From positions 303,572-367,571 of the forward strand of contig NMRA01000371.1 in assembly GCA_002633005.1 (NCBI GenBank): a stretch of 64,000 nt of DNA, written 5' to 3'. Below the pieces are notes generated by a model, which saw only the letters and a program-made list of their open reading frames with translations, searched no databases and was not told the DNA's origin. Below are positions 1-13,900 of the stretch, piece by piece; within the stretch, counting starts at the first letter, position 1; each line of letters begins with the position of its first letter. Made by a program: the position numbers and the translations under genes. This stretch comes from Phoronis australis. Lineage: Eukaryota; Phoronida; Phoronidae.

Positions 1-301
1 ATAGATTTCGGAAATAAAATGGTGCAACCAATGGGGATTAGTGGGGGTTGAAAATTTGGTGCAATAGGAGATTACAATCTCATCAAAATAATGCTTCCCA
101 AAAGTCTTGAATTGCTGTTTGGCCAGGGCGTACCGTACTGTTGCCAGAATTCATTCTATGTCCTAAGAGACAAGAGCACCTCTCCTAGCCTAGTCTCGGA
201 ATAGTAAGACAGGTAAATGCTTTTCCTGTGTCGTGAATGTGAGACTTCAGAAGTGTAATTATTGATTTTACATTATCCAATTGTTTCACTTTTTACGTTA
301 G

Positions 302-1933
302 TTGCCACCACATTCACAACTCAGACGTCACTCAATACCTATCTTCGCAATGAACTGCACCTCAAAGGTACCAAGAAGATGTGCTTCGAGGGTGGGTGTG
401 GCTGCTGTGTTGTCACAGCAACATACATTGATCCTGTGACAAAGAAGAGTAGATCACAGGCCATCAATTCGGTAACATGATTTTTCCTTTGCATGTTATT
501 GGCTTGTCAGGGAACAACAGCGTAAAGTATCGTAGACGTACACAACATTTTTATAAAGTGTCATTTCAGTGTAACAATGCTGGTTGATTTAAAATTCTTT
601 GTCCCATCACCGCTTAAGCTTTTTCGTCGTGATAACTGCTTTTGAATGTCTTGCGAGTAGTCGCAGTGATGAAAAGTGATCACGTTGAAGTCGACCATGT
701 ACCATTGGTCCATGAGCTGATTCCAATGTGCCATTGGTCTGTGAGCTGTTTTTGATAATTCCTTAGATAATGTCATCGAAATGAACTGAAATATTAGATT
801 AAGTTAAATGTAATCCGCAGAAAAAAATTGATTGTTAAATAAGACTAGTTGACACTTCTTGTTTTCTAATGGTAATGCTGTGGTCAGAATGAAGTACATA
901 TTTTTGTCTTTTTCATGAACCTCTTTATTCTTACTTTATATAACTTTTCAAGTTGGCTACTTAGTAATAGCCTGAATTTAACTTTAAATTAACCATACCA
1001 TCAACAACGCTTGTTTTGAATTTCTTGTGCAGTGCTTGTGTCCTCTCTATGCCTGTGATGGTTGGGAGATTACCACTATTGAGGGCCTTGGTAATCACAA
1101 GACTGGATTTCACGCCATTCAAGAAAGACTCGCTGATAATAATGGAAGTCAATGTGGATACTGTAGTCCTGGCATGGTCATGAATATGTATGGGTCAGTA
1201 TTCTGCTGAAGGTTGTCACACTTTTCAACTGCACATTGTCTGTGGGCTGATTGGAACAGTGTGTAATTGTGCCAGCCTTGGTAACCTGCAATGTTGCAAA
1301 GGTCAACAGGCTATCTGCTTTCTATTTTCATCTAATTGAGCTAAGTAAAGTTTTTGTAAATTTAATAAAAAATGTAGTAGTGTTGTGTTTTTAGTTATGA
1401 CCGTGTTTCAAAATTGGGGATCTACTTTCAGGTTTTTACAAAATCATCCTACCGCTACAAAGCAAGGTATAGAAGATGCCTTTGATGGAAATATATGTCG
1501 CTGTACAGGTATTTTTCTACTTTTCTAGTTTACGCTCTCGTATGTATGTATGTCTGTGTGACTGTGTGTCTGCATGTCTGCATGTGTGTGTAATACAAAT
1601 AAACAAGAATTGGTTGCATTGTATCGGACATTGACACCATTCTACCATTGAGTTCTTAATGTCGAATAAGTAATTACTTTCAATATCAATATTTTCTTTG
1701 TCAAGATCCCTTATGAAAATTCATCATGTTGCATTTTTTTAATGTTGCGCACCTGTGTTCAGTTTTTGTAAACTAAGGTTTCTGGGTGTTGATTCATATT
1801 CATTTGAGGTTGTGTATTCTTCTTGTCATAAATGAAACAATATTCTTTAGGATTTCGACCCATTTTGGATGCCATGAAATCTTTTGGGCAGGATGCAGTT
1901 CAGACTGATATTGGCGCACCTGTTGATATTGAG
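302..1933 (+). CDS. Copy 1, exons for the two [2Fe-2S] domains
   Basis: Four exons (302-471, 1033-1193, 1432-1508, 1851-1933) encode the plant-type ferredoxin domain and the all-helical [2Fe-2S] domain. The first cluster is recognised by [10 protein letters not shown] plus the Cys that opens the next exon (CLCPLYAC); the second by SQCGYCSPG and CRCTGFRPI. These are the eight ligand cysteines known from the family. The first visible exon starts inside a Val codon (phase 1 boundary), so at least one coding exon lies before position 1. Bases 1-301 are intron, ending in TTAG at 298-301. The introns hold a TG-rich microsatellite near 1535-1590 and little else I recognise. Confidence 0.95.
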
Positions 1934-4900
1934 GTATGATTTAATATCATGTGGACTGTGTAGTAAGTGCAGTTCAGCCTGATCTTGGCACACCTGTTGA
2001 TATTGAAGTATGATTTAATATCATGTGTACTGTGTAGTAAATGAATTCGGAGTCAAAGCAAGGAGTGGTAGTGGTAAAGTCTTAATCCTTGGGTGTATTG
2101 ATGTTTGTAAGATATTAAAGCATTGAGCTATGCATTATCTAAATTTGAGGCTGCTTAAATTCATATTTTACAATTGAGCAGCAGATCCCCTTTGGAGATT
2201 CTTGTATTGATGTGAAATTCATTTTACTGCAGATTACTACAGGTCACTCATCATATTTTGTCTCAAAATTCTTGTCTTGCAAACAGGTACATTCTTTGGT
2301 TCAAAAAAGGTGTGCCATTTTTTTTCAAAATAAACGCAAGGTCTTCAATTACACTTTTAATTGATAGGCATAAGAGAGGTTGCATTTTAACATACTTGGC
2401 AAGACTTCAGTGCATTTCAGCACTGAGCACTAATGGCTTTTATGCAGGTCATATTCATGATGTTTCAGTTATTTGATGTTGCCATGACATTGGTTTGTTC
2501 CACCATCTGCTGCTGACCATGATTACATCATTATTCTCACTATTTCTGTCCAGGAGATCATCAAGCTGCCATGTAAGAAGGGTAAAGACTGTTGCGGGGG
2601 ATGTCATAAAAACAGTTTGGATAACCCAGGTGCCGGAAAACTGGAAGCTGCTCGTCTCTCTCTAAAACAGGGTGACACCTGGTATCAGCCAGTAAAACTG
2701 AGTGATGTCTATGCACTCATTAAATCCAACTTGACCACTGGCTACCGCCTTGTTGCTGGCAATACAAGTATCGGTGTGTACAAGGGTGACCCGAAGTCTG
2801 CTCCTGCCATGATAGACATCCTACGTGTGCCTGAGTTGAAAGCCATGACTGTATGTATTCAGCCTACTTTTGTTCAATTATCTTCAATGTTGATATAACA
2901 CCAAGCTCCAACTTACTAGTGTCTGATGTCTTAGGACCCAACGAGTACATGTTATTTGTCTTTCTCCACAAATAAATTGTTTTCAAAATATTTTCTTTTT
3001 CATAGATTGAGAGTTAGTCACTTGTCAAATTAAATTTTTGGTTATGCAGCAATTTCAAGTTGCTTTTCAAATTTCAATCCCGAGAAGATTTGAGCTTGAA
3101 ATGTAATTGATGTTATTTCATTTAAGCTTCATGTTGCATTTTGATTGCAGGTCACTGACACATTTCTCATGGTTGGGGGCGCTGTAACCTTGACTGACTT
3201 AATTACTGAGCTGAAATCTTTGACAAAAGACAGTGGCTTTGGCTACTTGACTCAACCAATCAGCACGCTGATGAAGGTGGCCAACTTGCCTGTTAGAAAT
3301 GTAAGCTTATGATAGTATGAGTCTTCTGCAGTTGTTAGGCAGTACGTTGTAGGTCAAAGGAGTTTTAATAATGCTGTAGGTCAAATAGTTTAAAGGTTGT
3401 TAAACCTTTGCTTTTTCCATTTTGATTGTTTTTAATGCTTGATACAAAGTTTTAAAACTTTTCAACCAACATGTGTAGGTGTAACTGGTTCAATTAATTG
3501 TGACAAGAGTAGTCAGTCTTGCGACCATGTCTGTCACATGTCCTGTATTTCCAGTAATTAACAAGTCTGGTATACTGAGTTCTGCATCTAGATCATTGAG
3601 AGCTAAATATTCTACTTTCTAAAGAACTTACAATTCTACATGTCACTTATGACAGTATGTTGTACATACATATAGCAATCGTGCTGCAAACATCATGGTT
3701 GATCACCTGGCACCAGGATTGGGAACGTGTGAGGTAAAAGGGTCCCGCAAAATGCCAGAGTAAGGCCAAGCTAGGGGAGGCAGTAACTTAAATGTTGTTG
3801 ACCTCAGCCATTGTTCGGGTTTCTTGTTTAAATATCAGTAACTCAATGTTTTTGTTAATAAATTACCCACGCAAAAAATCCTTGGCAAGTTAGCTGTTTG
3901 TTTGTTTCCACTTCCAGTTTCTTCCACAATGGCCGCCGTGCATTCTACCTTGTGGTCCACTTTCTGTTCACCTTGTTACTGTCTTTCCTCTTGTAGTACA
4001 AGGTTGTGTCACTCCTATTTCTTTGTTGACTCACTCGGCTCCAGTGGAGGTTTCTCTTGCTTTATGTGTTGGCACAAATTTTCCAGTACTGCCAGCTAGA
4101 TCCCAAGCAGTCATGCTGATAAGCTTTGAGCAGTGGTTGTTGAAAAGCGATGAATGAACACATATAAACTCATGCACTCAACAGAGTACAAGTTGAGGTC
4201 ATTGGCTTTTGATTATTGTTAGAGAATACAAGCACATGCTGTTTTCGGGATTATTTGTACCCAAATTGAAAATTTTAAATCTTTTCGATGTGTGACATAC
4301 ATACTTAGACAGACACATACCATGCTTCAAATGAGGAAGAAATGACCAAGTATCATTTTAAGACATCTATACAGTGCAAATTGTGTTATTAGTGAAACAA
4401 AAGTTTCTTAATATTCATTTTTGTTTGGAAGTAAATTTGACAAAACAACATTCCCAGTCATGTTAGTTTTGTATATATTTCACTTTTAATTCACGTATTT
4501 GATTTTCACTTCAGGTTGCAACTTGGGCAGGTAACCTGATGATGAAACACAAACACCCGGAGTTCCCATCTGACCTTTTCTGTTTCCTAGCAACAATAGG
4601 AGCTGCTGTAACTATAGGTATATGGCTGTTCACTTGGAGTACTGTTTGACTTTGCTGGCCGCATAACTGTACTTTGGCTGTTTTGAGCTCACAAGTTATA
4701 GTTAAAGTTGCCGTGGTTATCTGACTAAGAACGAAAATTGAAGTAAGGCTTTTGCTCAAACATAAAATTGATGTGGTGATATTCAGTGAAAGGATACCAT
4801 TTCAGTCACCAAATCGAGTCAGAAGTAATTGTGCCATTTTTGAATTCGCAATTTTGGGGCTGTCCATGCCCTAATAATTGCTGAAGAATTTTCTTGAGTC

Positions 4901-7900
4901 ACCTGTTGGTTACAATGTTCTTGTTGATAACAAGAATTAGGGTAAGGAATAAGTATTGAATGATCTTATGAGAGTAGAAATCACAATTTGGTGATTTGTT
5001 CTTTAGCCAGCTAAACGATCAGCTTTTATTTTTTAATTTCATTTTATTCAGCTTTCTAAAGTACTTATTATGAGGACCCTATTGGGGAACATTATTGTAG
5101 TACAGAATGTTTTTATCCTGAATAAAATGGTTGACTTGGCTTTTCAACTACCACTCTGATAATCTGTAACAGTTCTTTTTGTGGTGTCCAACAATTGCTT
5201 ACTTTGTACACATTGAACACTGATTTGTGATAAAATTTAATAAGTACAGTTTAGTAATTTGTTGTATAGTAAGCTAAGTGCTGGATATCAGTATTCGTAA
5301 CATACTGTATACAGTACAAGGCTGCTATGACCTAAATTTGGTTTACTTCCAAATTATTGTACATGTTACATCTCTGTAAAGATTCTAGAATGACTTGTTC
5401 ATGGTTTTTCAGTTGATGACAACGGTCTTTCTCAGACCATGAGCCTAGAGACATTTCTCAGCACAGATATGACAGGAAAAGTGATCACAAGCTGCCGTGT
5501 GTCTAAGAACACTTCCTCACAGCTGGTTGTAAGAACGTACAAGGTCATGTCAAGGTCGGAGGTAGGTTTGAAAAACTGCATGCCTTCGTTCTAGTAGTTG
5601 TCCCAGATGCTTGTACTCATTACTAATTATTGTAATTCTTCATGGCGCACAATATGGCCAATGACTTGTCAAATTTCTACACAAAAGTAAAGCTTATTAA
5701 GAAATTTTTGGTCTAAATAAGCGGAGATCTATTGTATCAGGTTATTAAAGTTCAATAGTGTACTCAGGTTAGTATCACCCATGAAACCTGTCGTGTGTCT
5801 AGATGATTGGTTTGACCTGACAGTGACCTATAGTGGTAGGATGCAAAGTATTCTGTAGTTTCCTGATTTTAAATACACCGAAGTTCTGCTATGTATAAAT
5901 TGAAGTTCTTGTGCATGGTTTTCTTTATCAAAGTTTTTTGATTTAGTGACCTGTTACGTTCGTTGTCCCATTGTATTGCCATGGTAATGCAAGTCAAATT
6001 AATTAATTGCTGTAAAATTAACAAGAATTGTAAAACACTGAGATTATATGACAATTGTTTTACGTAATAATTAAATGTTGGTGAAATTCGTGTTTTGAGT
6101 GTCATGTTATTTAATACCTGTATTTATTGAGGGAACATATAAGAATGAATACAAAGACATGCTTTTTCCTTATGCACATAACGCTAAACCCTCGTGAGAG
6201 ACCGCCCCGAGATGGATGCTGGAGCAACTCGGGGCGGTCTGGGATCAAGCGGAAAAACCACAGGGTAAATCTGTGGTCGACGAATCTATGCGGTCGATTA
6301 CATTTTATTGCCCGTGAAGCCGCTAAGGGCTGCCTGAAGAAATATGACTCGCGCGTTTGTNNNNNNNNNNNNNNNNNNNNNNNNNNNNNNNNNNNNNNNN
6401 NNNNNAGATTGGAGAAGGTATGATTCAGTCACTGCAAACAGAACAAAATGAATGTTATAAAATATTATATCACTTTAAGTATTATGTCAGTTATTGAAGT
6501 TGGCTTGTTTCTTTGTAGAATAGTCATGCAGTTGTAAATGCTGGGTTGAGACTGGTTGTGGACAAACCCAATAACTACAATGTTGTCGACTTGAAGATTT
6601 ACTTTGGTGGTATCAACACTTCATTTGTAAGTACTTTTCACAGTCTTCTTCATTTGTAAAACATGGGGCATTCATCATGCAATGATCGTGTGTGCATCTA
6701 CTCTTTTTTGTGTTCAGGCATGCTTTTATTTGAATGATTGGATACCAGGTAGTGCTGACATCTGTAGGATACATTGTATGATTTTAAACTGTTATAAACC
6801 TTTGTCTGCTCTCAAATACGACTTTCTTACTGAGTTTGAAACAACTTTCTTCCACAGCAACATCATGGTTTTCCTTACCTTTGCTTGAATTTAAATTGGT
6901 TACAATGAAACCCTTGGAATTCTGATGGCTGTACTGTTTTGTTTGCTGAATCTAACTGCTCTGAGAAACTTCATGAGCCTGGTCTGAAGCAATAATGAAT
7001 TAATAAATTCTCAGTTCTTAAGCTTTGAAATCATTTCTAATTTGAGTAAGGAACAAGACGAGGATGATTTATGCCAAAATATTACTAGCCTAAATCAAAT
7101 TTTGTTTGTATGTGAGGGAAGGCTTGAATTTATTGTCCATCTTGATAAATAATTTTCCCCTTAGTATAACATCACCTGAGAAGAAAATTATCAATGCTTT
7201 TATTCAGGCATATTTCATATGTTTGAAATCTTCCCATAATTCCATCCAAACATAGATCATTCTGAGCACCAGCATGTAAAAAAGGCCATCAGTCTTGACA
7301 GTATTGATCCACCCATCCATGGATTGCATTTTGCTTTTGAGTTAATTGATCTGTTTCATGTTCGCAAGAAATCTTGTCCTTTTCATTGGCACCATACTTG
7401 TGAGTATGACCTTTACGTGTCTTTGTGTAGGTGCGTGCAACAATGACAGAGAAGTACTTGATTGGCAAGTCTCTTTCTGACAACCAAGTCTTGCAGGGTG
7501 CACTGTCTGCATTGAGGTCAGAGGTGAAGCCAGACAAGAGTGGAGGACTGACATCCCCTGAGTACCGTCTCAGTCTTGTGCTCTCCTTGTTCTACAGAGT
7601 GAGTGTGCTTTGAAACTTGTAAGTATTATACTGAAAGACTCACACACAATCCCACTGTGAGTGTCTATTTTCTATTTCTGCATGTGATTTAAGCACTGCT
7701 TTCTGTGGAATTTTTGGTTATAATTGTCTGACCCAGTCTCTTTTAATTGTGAATACCCTAAAAGTTGACTAAGGAGAGTTGTGGTTTTTAAACAATAGGT
7801 TTAAGTTGCACTAGATTATATTTGTGGCAGTAAATATCTCAGTTGATCGGGAATTGATTGGAATTTCATTCTATGAATTATCGTCTCTTGTGTTCCAGTT

Positions 7901-10900
7901 TGTTCTTGATGCCTGTGGTGACATAGTGGCTGACCAATACAAAGGTGGCGCGTCGGGCATTCACCGACCTTTGTCGTCAGGACAACAGGTGTTTGATACC
8001 CATCCTGAGAAGTACCCAGTTTCAAAACCCACTCCAAAAGTTGCAAGCAGACTACAGGTGAGCACGTTATCTCACCGCAAGGTGGGTAAAAACACCAGCA
8101 AATGTGGTGCTTTGCACTTGTGATCGTGTGTTGTCGGAATGAAGCTTTGTTGATGTTAACGTTTCCAATGGTAATTTAAAATTGAGTGTAGATGTTAGGT
8201 GAAAACTAAGGTGACTAATTATAACACAATAACGCAGCATAATGAAAATACAGAGGTTGAGTTAACAAGCGGGAAAAGGAACACTTGTGTCATACTTCTC
8301 ATGTCACAGTCGATGTAATGAGTAGTTCCAAATGTGGTTTATTATAAATTATATTTTTGAAATTGTTATACTCTGTTATAGACTGCGGGTGAGGCTGAGT
8401 ATGTGAGCGACATGGTCCTACAGCACAATGAAGTCTACGCCAAGTTTGTAGTCAGTACTGTGGCTAATGCAGAGCTGGTTACGATCGACGCTTCACAAGC
8501 CTTGGTATGGCTTACTCATGTTTTTTTTTCTCTTTTGTGATATCAAAGTGAACCTTTATGGTAGAATCATATTATTGTGTGCAACAATAGCATTATACGG
8601 ATTGTCTCTCATGAGCTGTGTGATTTTAGCGCATACATGCATAGATCTCTAGCAATCCTTCCTATTGTCCTTCAGTTGATCTAAGTTGCACGTAATATGC
8701 CACTTTGAGACTGTCTGAACAGAAACCATTTAGTTACTAACCTAACAGTACAAGCCAATAGTATCAGACAAAGTGAATCTTGGAATATCCGTCATACTGC
8801 TGGGAGGAAGCCGAATTCATTGTTAGAGTAGTCTTCCCTCATCACTAAAAAATGAAAAGGAATTGAGTGTTAAGATAACAAGGCTGCTAAGCCATTCATT
8901 ACCATTTTGACATTGTAATAGTTATTAGTTATTACCAATAATTTTTGCTTTGACCAAATTAGTCCTCATGAGGGGAAAACAGTATTTTGTCTTATTAGTT
9001 TGTCTTGTTCTGTACATCAGTCATTATTGAAACGGTCACTAGGGTGTATCTTTGAATTCAAATCACTGTTCTGTTGTTTCAGTTGAAACTAATTGTGTTT
9101 TAAGGTCTTTGCTTTTTATTTATTTGCATCTTTCAATTGGTGACATGCGGATTGTATTGTGTACCATTTAAAGGTTTTGTATTGTTGATTTTCTTGCAGA
9201 AAATTCCTGGCGTACTGGCGGTACTCACATACAAAGACATCCCTGGCACCAACAACTTCATGCATATGTCTGGCACTGGTGTGGAAGAAGTGTTGTGTTC
9301 TGGAAAGGTTCTCTACGCTGGCCAACCACTGGCAATTCTGGTCACAGGTAAACTGACTGTCAAAAATTGAACTTTGGGAAATGGGTTTTGCATTGCAGAT
9401 GTAATGAAGTGTATTTTGCTGACCATAGCAACATGTACTGATGTTTGCATTATTGTGCTAAAATTCTGCGACTCGTATAACCAGTTTTACAACTTAAACT
9501 TTTTAGTGCTTTACAACAAATGGTGTTCCGAGTGTTAATTTTTATATGGTCCTAACAATGGGCTTGATCAGACTGCTATTTCATTATCGTTTGAAACCAC
9601 CAGAAATTATTGCAAGTTATGCAATGTACAAGCCAGTAAATAGTTATGCTCATGTATTGGTAGCAAGACATCTATCATCCTGGTGATCTTAACAGAAAAA
9701 GAGAGATTTTTAAATGTGCATACAGATGTATGTATATACCATCAGTCCACTGATGCACTGAGACAGATCTTGGTGTCGTGTACGGGGAAAATGCAGTTCA
9801 ACTACGCAGAAGTGGCTCAGCAGAACAGATAGATATAACGAGGCTGTGTCCAACTAGTTGTGTTGTAAGGACTGCCATACACATAGAGCATGAGCCAATC
9901 TGTGTCAAACTGAACTAAATGTTAATATGGACTAATGCTGATTCTAGAACATTATGTACACTGCAGATGGCAAAACAGACTGCCGTAAAAGGAACTGAAA
10001 AGAACATATTAAGGCTTTAAGACGTAATAAAATAATCAACCAATCAAATTAGATATGCGTATTAGGGATACAATAAGCTCACAAACAGGAAAGTTTACGA
10101 GGCACTTCCTGTGAGAGAATGGGAGTAGTCAATGAGTGAAAGTTACATGTTCTAAGATCACTTTATCAGAATGTGGCTAAAATACACAAATGCATTCTGC
10201 TACACATGGATCACTGAACCATGGACGGCTAGTTACAATTGTTACTTTAAAGCGTTTCTTTGCATTAGTGTAATATTATTTCAGAGACTGAAGAATTGGG
10301 CTACAGTGCCGTTGATCTGGTGAAAGTGACATACAAGAATATGCAGACTCCAATACTCAGCATTGATCAGGCTATTGCTGCTAGCTCCTACTTTGACGTC
10401 GATCCAAGTGCCACGCTCAAAGTCGGAGATGCTGAAGGTACAATTTCAGAACATACTGCAGGTTGCTCTAAGAAATTCATCATTTCTGAAATCTTATAGT
10501 CAATGCACACCAGCCCCAGGTGATAAGTGCAATGGGCAACCTGAGCGGCCTGTGCGCGTCTGGTACAACGTGTACCAGACTGCCTGCAATTTGTTTAAAG
10601 CAGCCCCTCGCCTATTTACATGGGCCCAACGTTTCAGTTGGTCATTTCTTTGACTGAAAAGTCAGGCCAATGTAAGTAGGCTAGAAATAGGTGAAAATAA
10701 AGGAATAGTTTTTAGAACTATTCAGCCGAGTTTTTACTGTCATGTAGTCGGGAGATTGTGTACTACGTGTTTGTCAGACTTCGCTCACAAGTTTGTCATG
10801 GTGCAGACACTGTGTACCACGTGTTTGTCAAACTATGCTCACAAGTTTGTCATGGTGCAGACTTTGTGTTAAGTCTGTATTTGTTCACTTTTTATGCTTA

Positions 10901-13900
10901 AACATGAAATCAAGGCTCAAAACATTTCAAAGTTTACTTAAACTTAAACTTTCATTGTCACGATAACACTGGACAGATTTCAATATCTGATACAATTGAC
11001 AGATGATTGGCGATTTAAGTTGAAACAATCAAATTTTGGAAAACCTAGCTGGCCTTTTAATTTTTTGGGTTCTTTTTGTCTCATAAGGCTGTGTGTGGTC
11101 TTAATGGCACAAGAAACAATTGAGGAATATTAATTGAGACTCATTTTGTAGGGGTACCTGACCAAGATTTGATTTTTCAACAGAAAATGAGAGGAACAAA
11201 ATGTTATATGTCCTTCCTATTACCTCTAGTTTTTATCATGCGTTCCAGTTTGCCATCAATTTTTTGGAGTCAGTTAGACCCACTGATTGCTAATTATTAT
11301 CTTGTTGAACTGAATTTCATCACTTGTGTTATGTGCGTAAGCAATGAAGCTGTGCTGTTCAGTTTGTTCTTTCCTTAATCTGTTTGTTAACATTTTTGTT
11401 GGACTATCGTAACTTTATGTTATTTTGTTACAACTGTTCATTTTTGATAGTCAATAAAACTACTACTACTACTACTAGGCATTTCCGTTGTCGGCCATAT
11501 TGTGTGCTATAAAATGAAGAATTGCTGTAAGCAGTTTGATTTCTCCAACACCATCTCACATGTATTCCAGGTGCCATCAGCATGTCTACCAACACAGTTA
11601 GTGGAAAGGTGTATCTGGGAGGCCAGTACCACTTTCACATGGAGACACAGGTGGGTCTTGCCTGTGGCACACTTTATTGTTGAACTTATTTGTCTCTGGT
11701 CTTTGATGTTTGTTTGAAATGCAATCTCTAACACTGCAGCAGTTGTCCTTTACTTTTCTAAGCTTCTGCTAAGTTTCAATATTCATCTAGTTAACTACTT
11801 GGAATGCCAAAAAGAGAATTTTATTATACGGTAAAGAAACAAACCCTTTCTTAGTGCTTTCAATGTGACTTAAAGATATGGCCTGCTTTAAACAGGCAGA
11901 GAATAGCAATGGTAATTTTTCGTCTTCAAAATGCGTGAGCAAAGTGCAAATTTACAGGTAAAGCACTTATTACTCTGCGCGTGCAAGCGCAGAGTACTGT
12001 TGTTCCCGGGTTTTTCTTCAATGTTATTCTTCTTATTCGTATTCTTCTTATTCTTCTTCCGACCAACTTTGATGCTTAATAACTCCAAATTGGGTGCAGG
12101 TACGTTCTTTAAATTCAGCATATAATTTTTTGACAGTACATAAATTTTGATTCGTTACATAATCATATTCCATATTGCACCGGAAGAGGTCGTTTGGTGC
12201 AAAGGTCATATAATTTTCAAAATGCTACTCCTTCAGTTTTAAAGTTATCTTTTTCAAATTCGGTGCACAGGTATAAGTCAAAAAGACAATTTAAAAAGTT
12301 ACTTTTCGAAATAATCGAATCATCCAATCAGATAAAACAGGTCAAAGGTCATTAGGTGCAAACTAAAATTTTGAGCTAGACAGTTCAAATTCACATGTCT
12401 GATTGGTACATAAAATTCAATTTGAAATACAAAGTGTCAGGTCATTTAGTGCAACCATGGGGTCATTAGGTGCATTTTTCTTCTGGAAATTTGTCCTTTT
12501 CAGTCATCTTGTATTCTGAAGTGCTTAAAGTAAAACATCTGTGATTCTTAGCATTAACCACACTTTTAATCGAGTTAACAATTACTCCTTCATCGGGGCT
12601 CATAATGCACCGGAAGAGGTCAATTAGTGGAAAGGTCATCAAAATATTAACATGTAAATTCTCCTACAATTTTAAAGAATCACTTTTCATATTGGTAAAC
12701 GGGTTGCTGTCAGTAACTTCCCAAAACAATTCCATTATTGTCACGGCATGACAATAATATTTCTAGGTTCAATTTGGGCTACATGAATCGCATCATACCT
12801 TGCAACACAGCATTGTTTGGCCTCTGATAACAAACTTGTGCCGACCATTTTTTGATGAAAGTTGAATTGATGTGTTGGGCATCACTAGAACAGTGAATGC
12901 CAGTTTTATATTTGCCCCGCCCCCCAGTTGCGGGGGGGGGGGGGGAAATTTCCACTGTTTTTGGGAATAGTGTGTCCTGATAATATCTAGCTGGAGAACA
13001 TATGGATGGACTTCAGTGAAACTTGTCACAAACAAGTGTTGACAATGCACCAGCTACAATGCACCACTAAGCTCCAGGTGATTTTGGGTTTCCTCTTTTT
13101 TCATCTCTTTCGTATCATTATTTTGACCTCATGCAAAAAACGTTTCTTGCAGTTATAGTTTACAACACAAAAAATATTTCTATCACATAAGCCTATTTAT
13201 TTGCAGAAAAATAATACATCTGAAAAATTTTCCTCTATTTTGTCATTGATCATTGGACGCCCTGCTCATTACAACACAGTTCTGTTTTGGTGGGCTCTCT
13301 CATTGCTAGTCCTCATCTGCTGTTTTTGATTATTGCTCATTGTGTATTGGTCATTATTGCTCATTGTGTATTGGTCAGGTGTGTCGCGCCATACCCACAG
13401 ATGATGGCCTGCTACTGCACCCCACCACCCAGTGGATAGATGGAGTCCAGCGTGCTGTAGCCCATGTTCTTGGCATGAAGAACAGTCATATACAACTGAC
13501 CCAGCGACGTATTGGTGGGTCATTTGGTGCTCGCATTACGCGTAACCATTTGGTGTCTTGTGCATGCGCCTTGGCTGCCTGCCACACAAACAGGTCTCCA
13601 TTTAAGATCCCTTTAACTGATTGTTCACATTGCTTTGTCTCTGCAGCTTCACATTGTTACTTCCTGTGTGCAGACTAAATTATGATATTGCCTGTGGAGT
13701 AGGCTGGTTGAATGCAGTGTGTACTATAAAGTCAGTGGCATATGTACAATTGTATTATGAATGTAGTGGAAACTTAGCAAAGTTTAAATTTAATAGCAGA
13801 TGGTTTAGTGTTACTTGGACTTTCGTCAGACTAGATTTTGTCCTGTTGCATGTTTTTCAGTAATGGTTGGATATAACATGCCCGAATTTTGAGAACCAAT

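Noticed and set aside
6190-6360. U12, U4atac, RNase P/MRP or SRP RNA
   Set aside because: None of the conserved sequence blocks of these RNAs is present; only the hairpins are seen.
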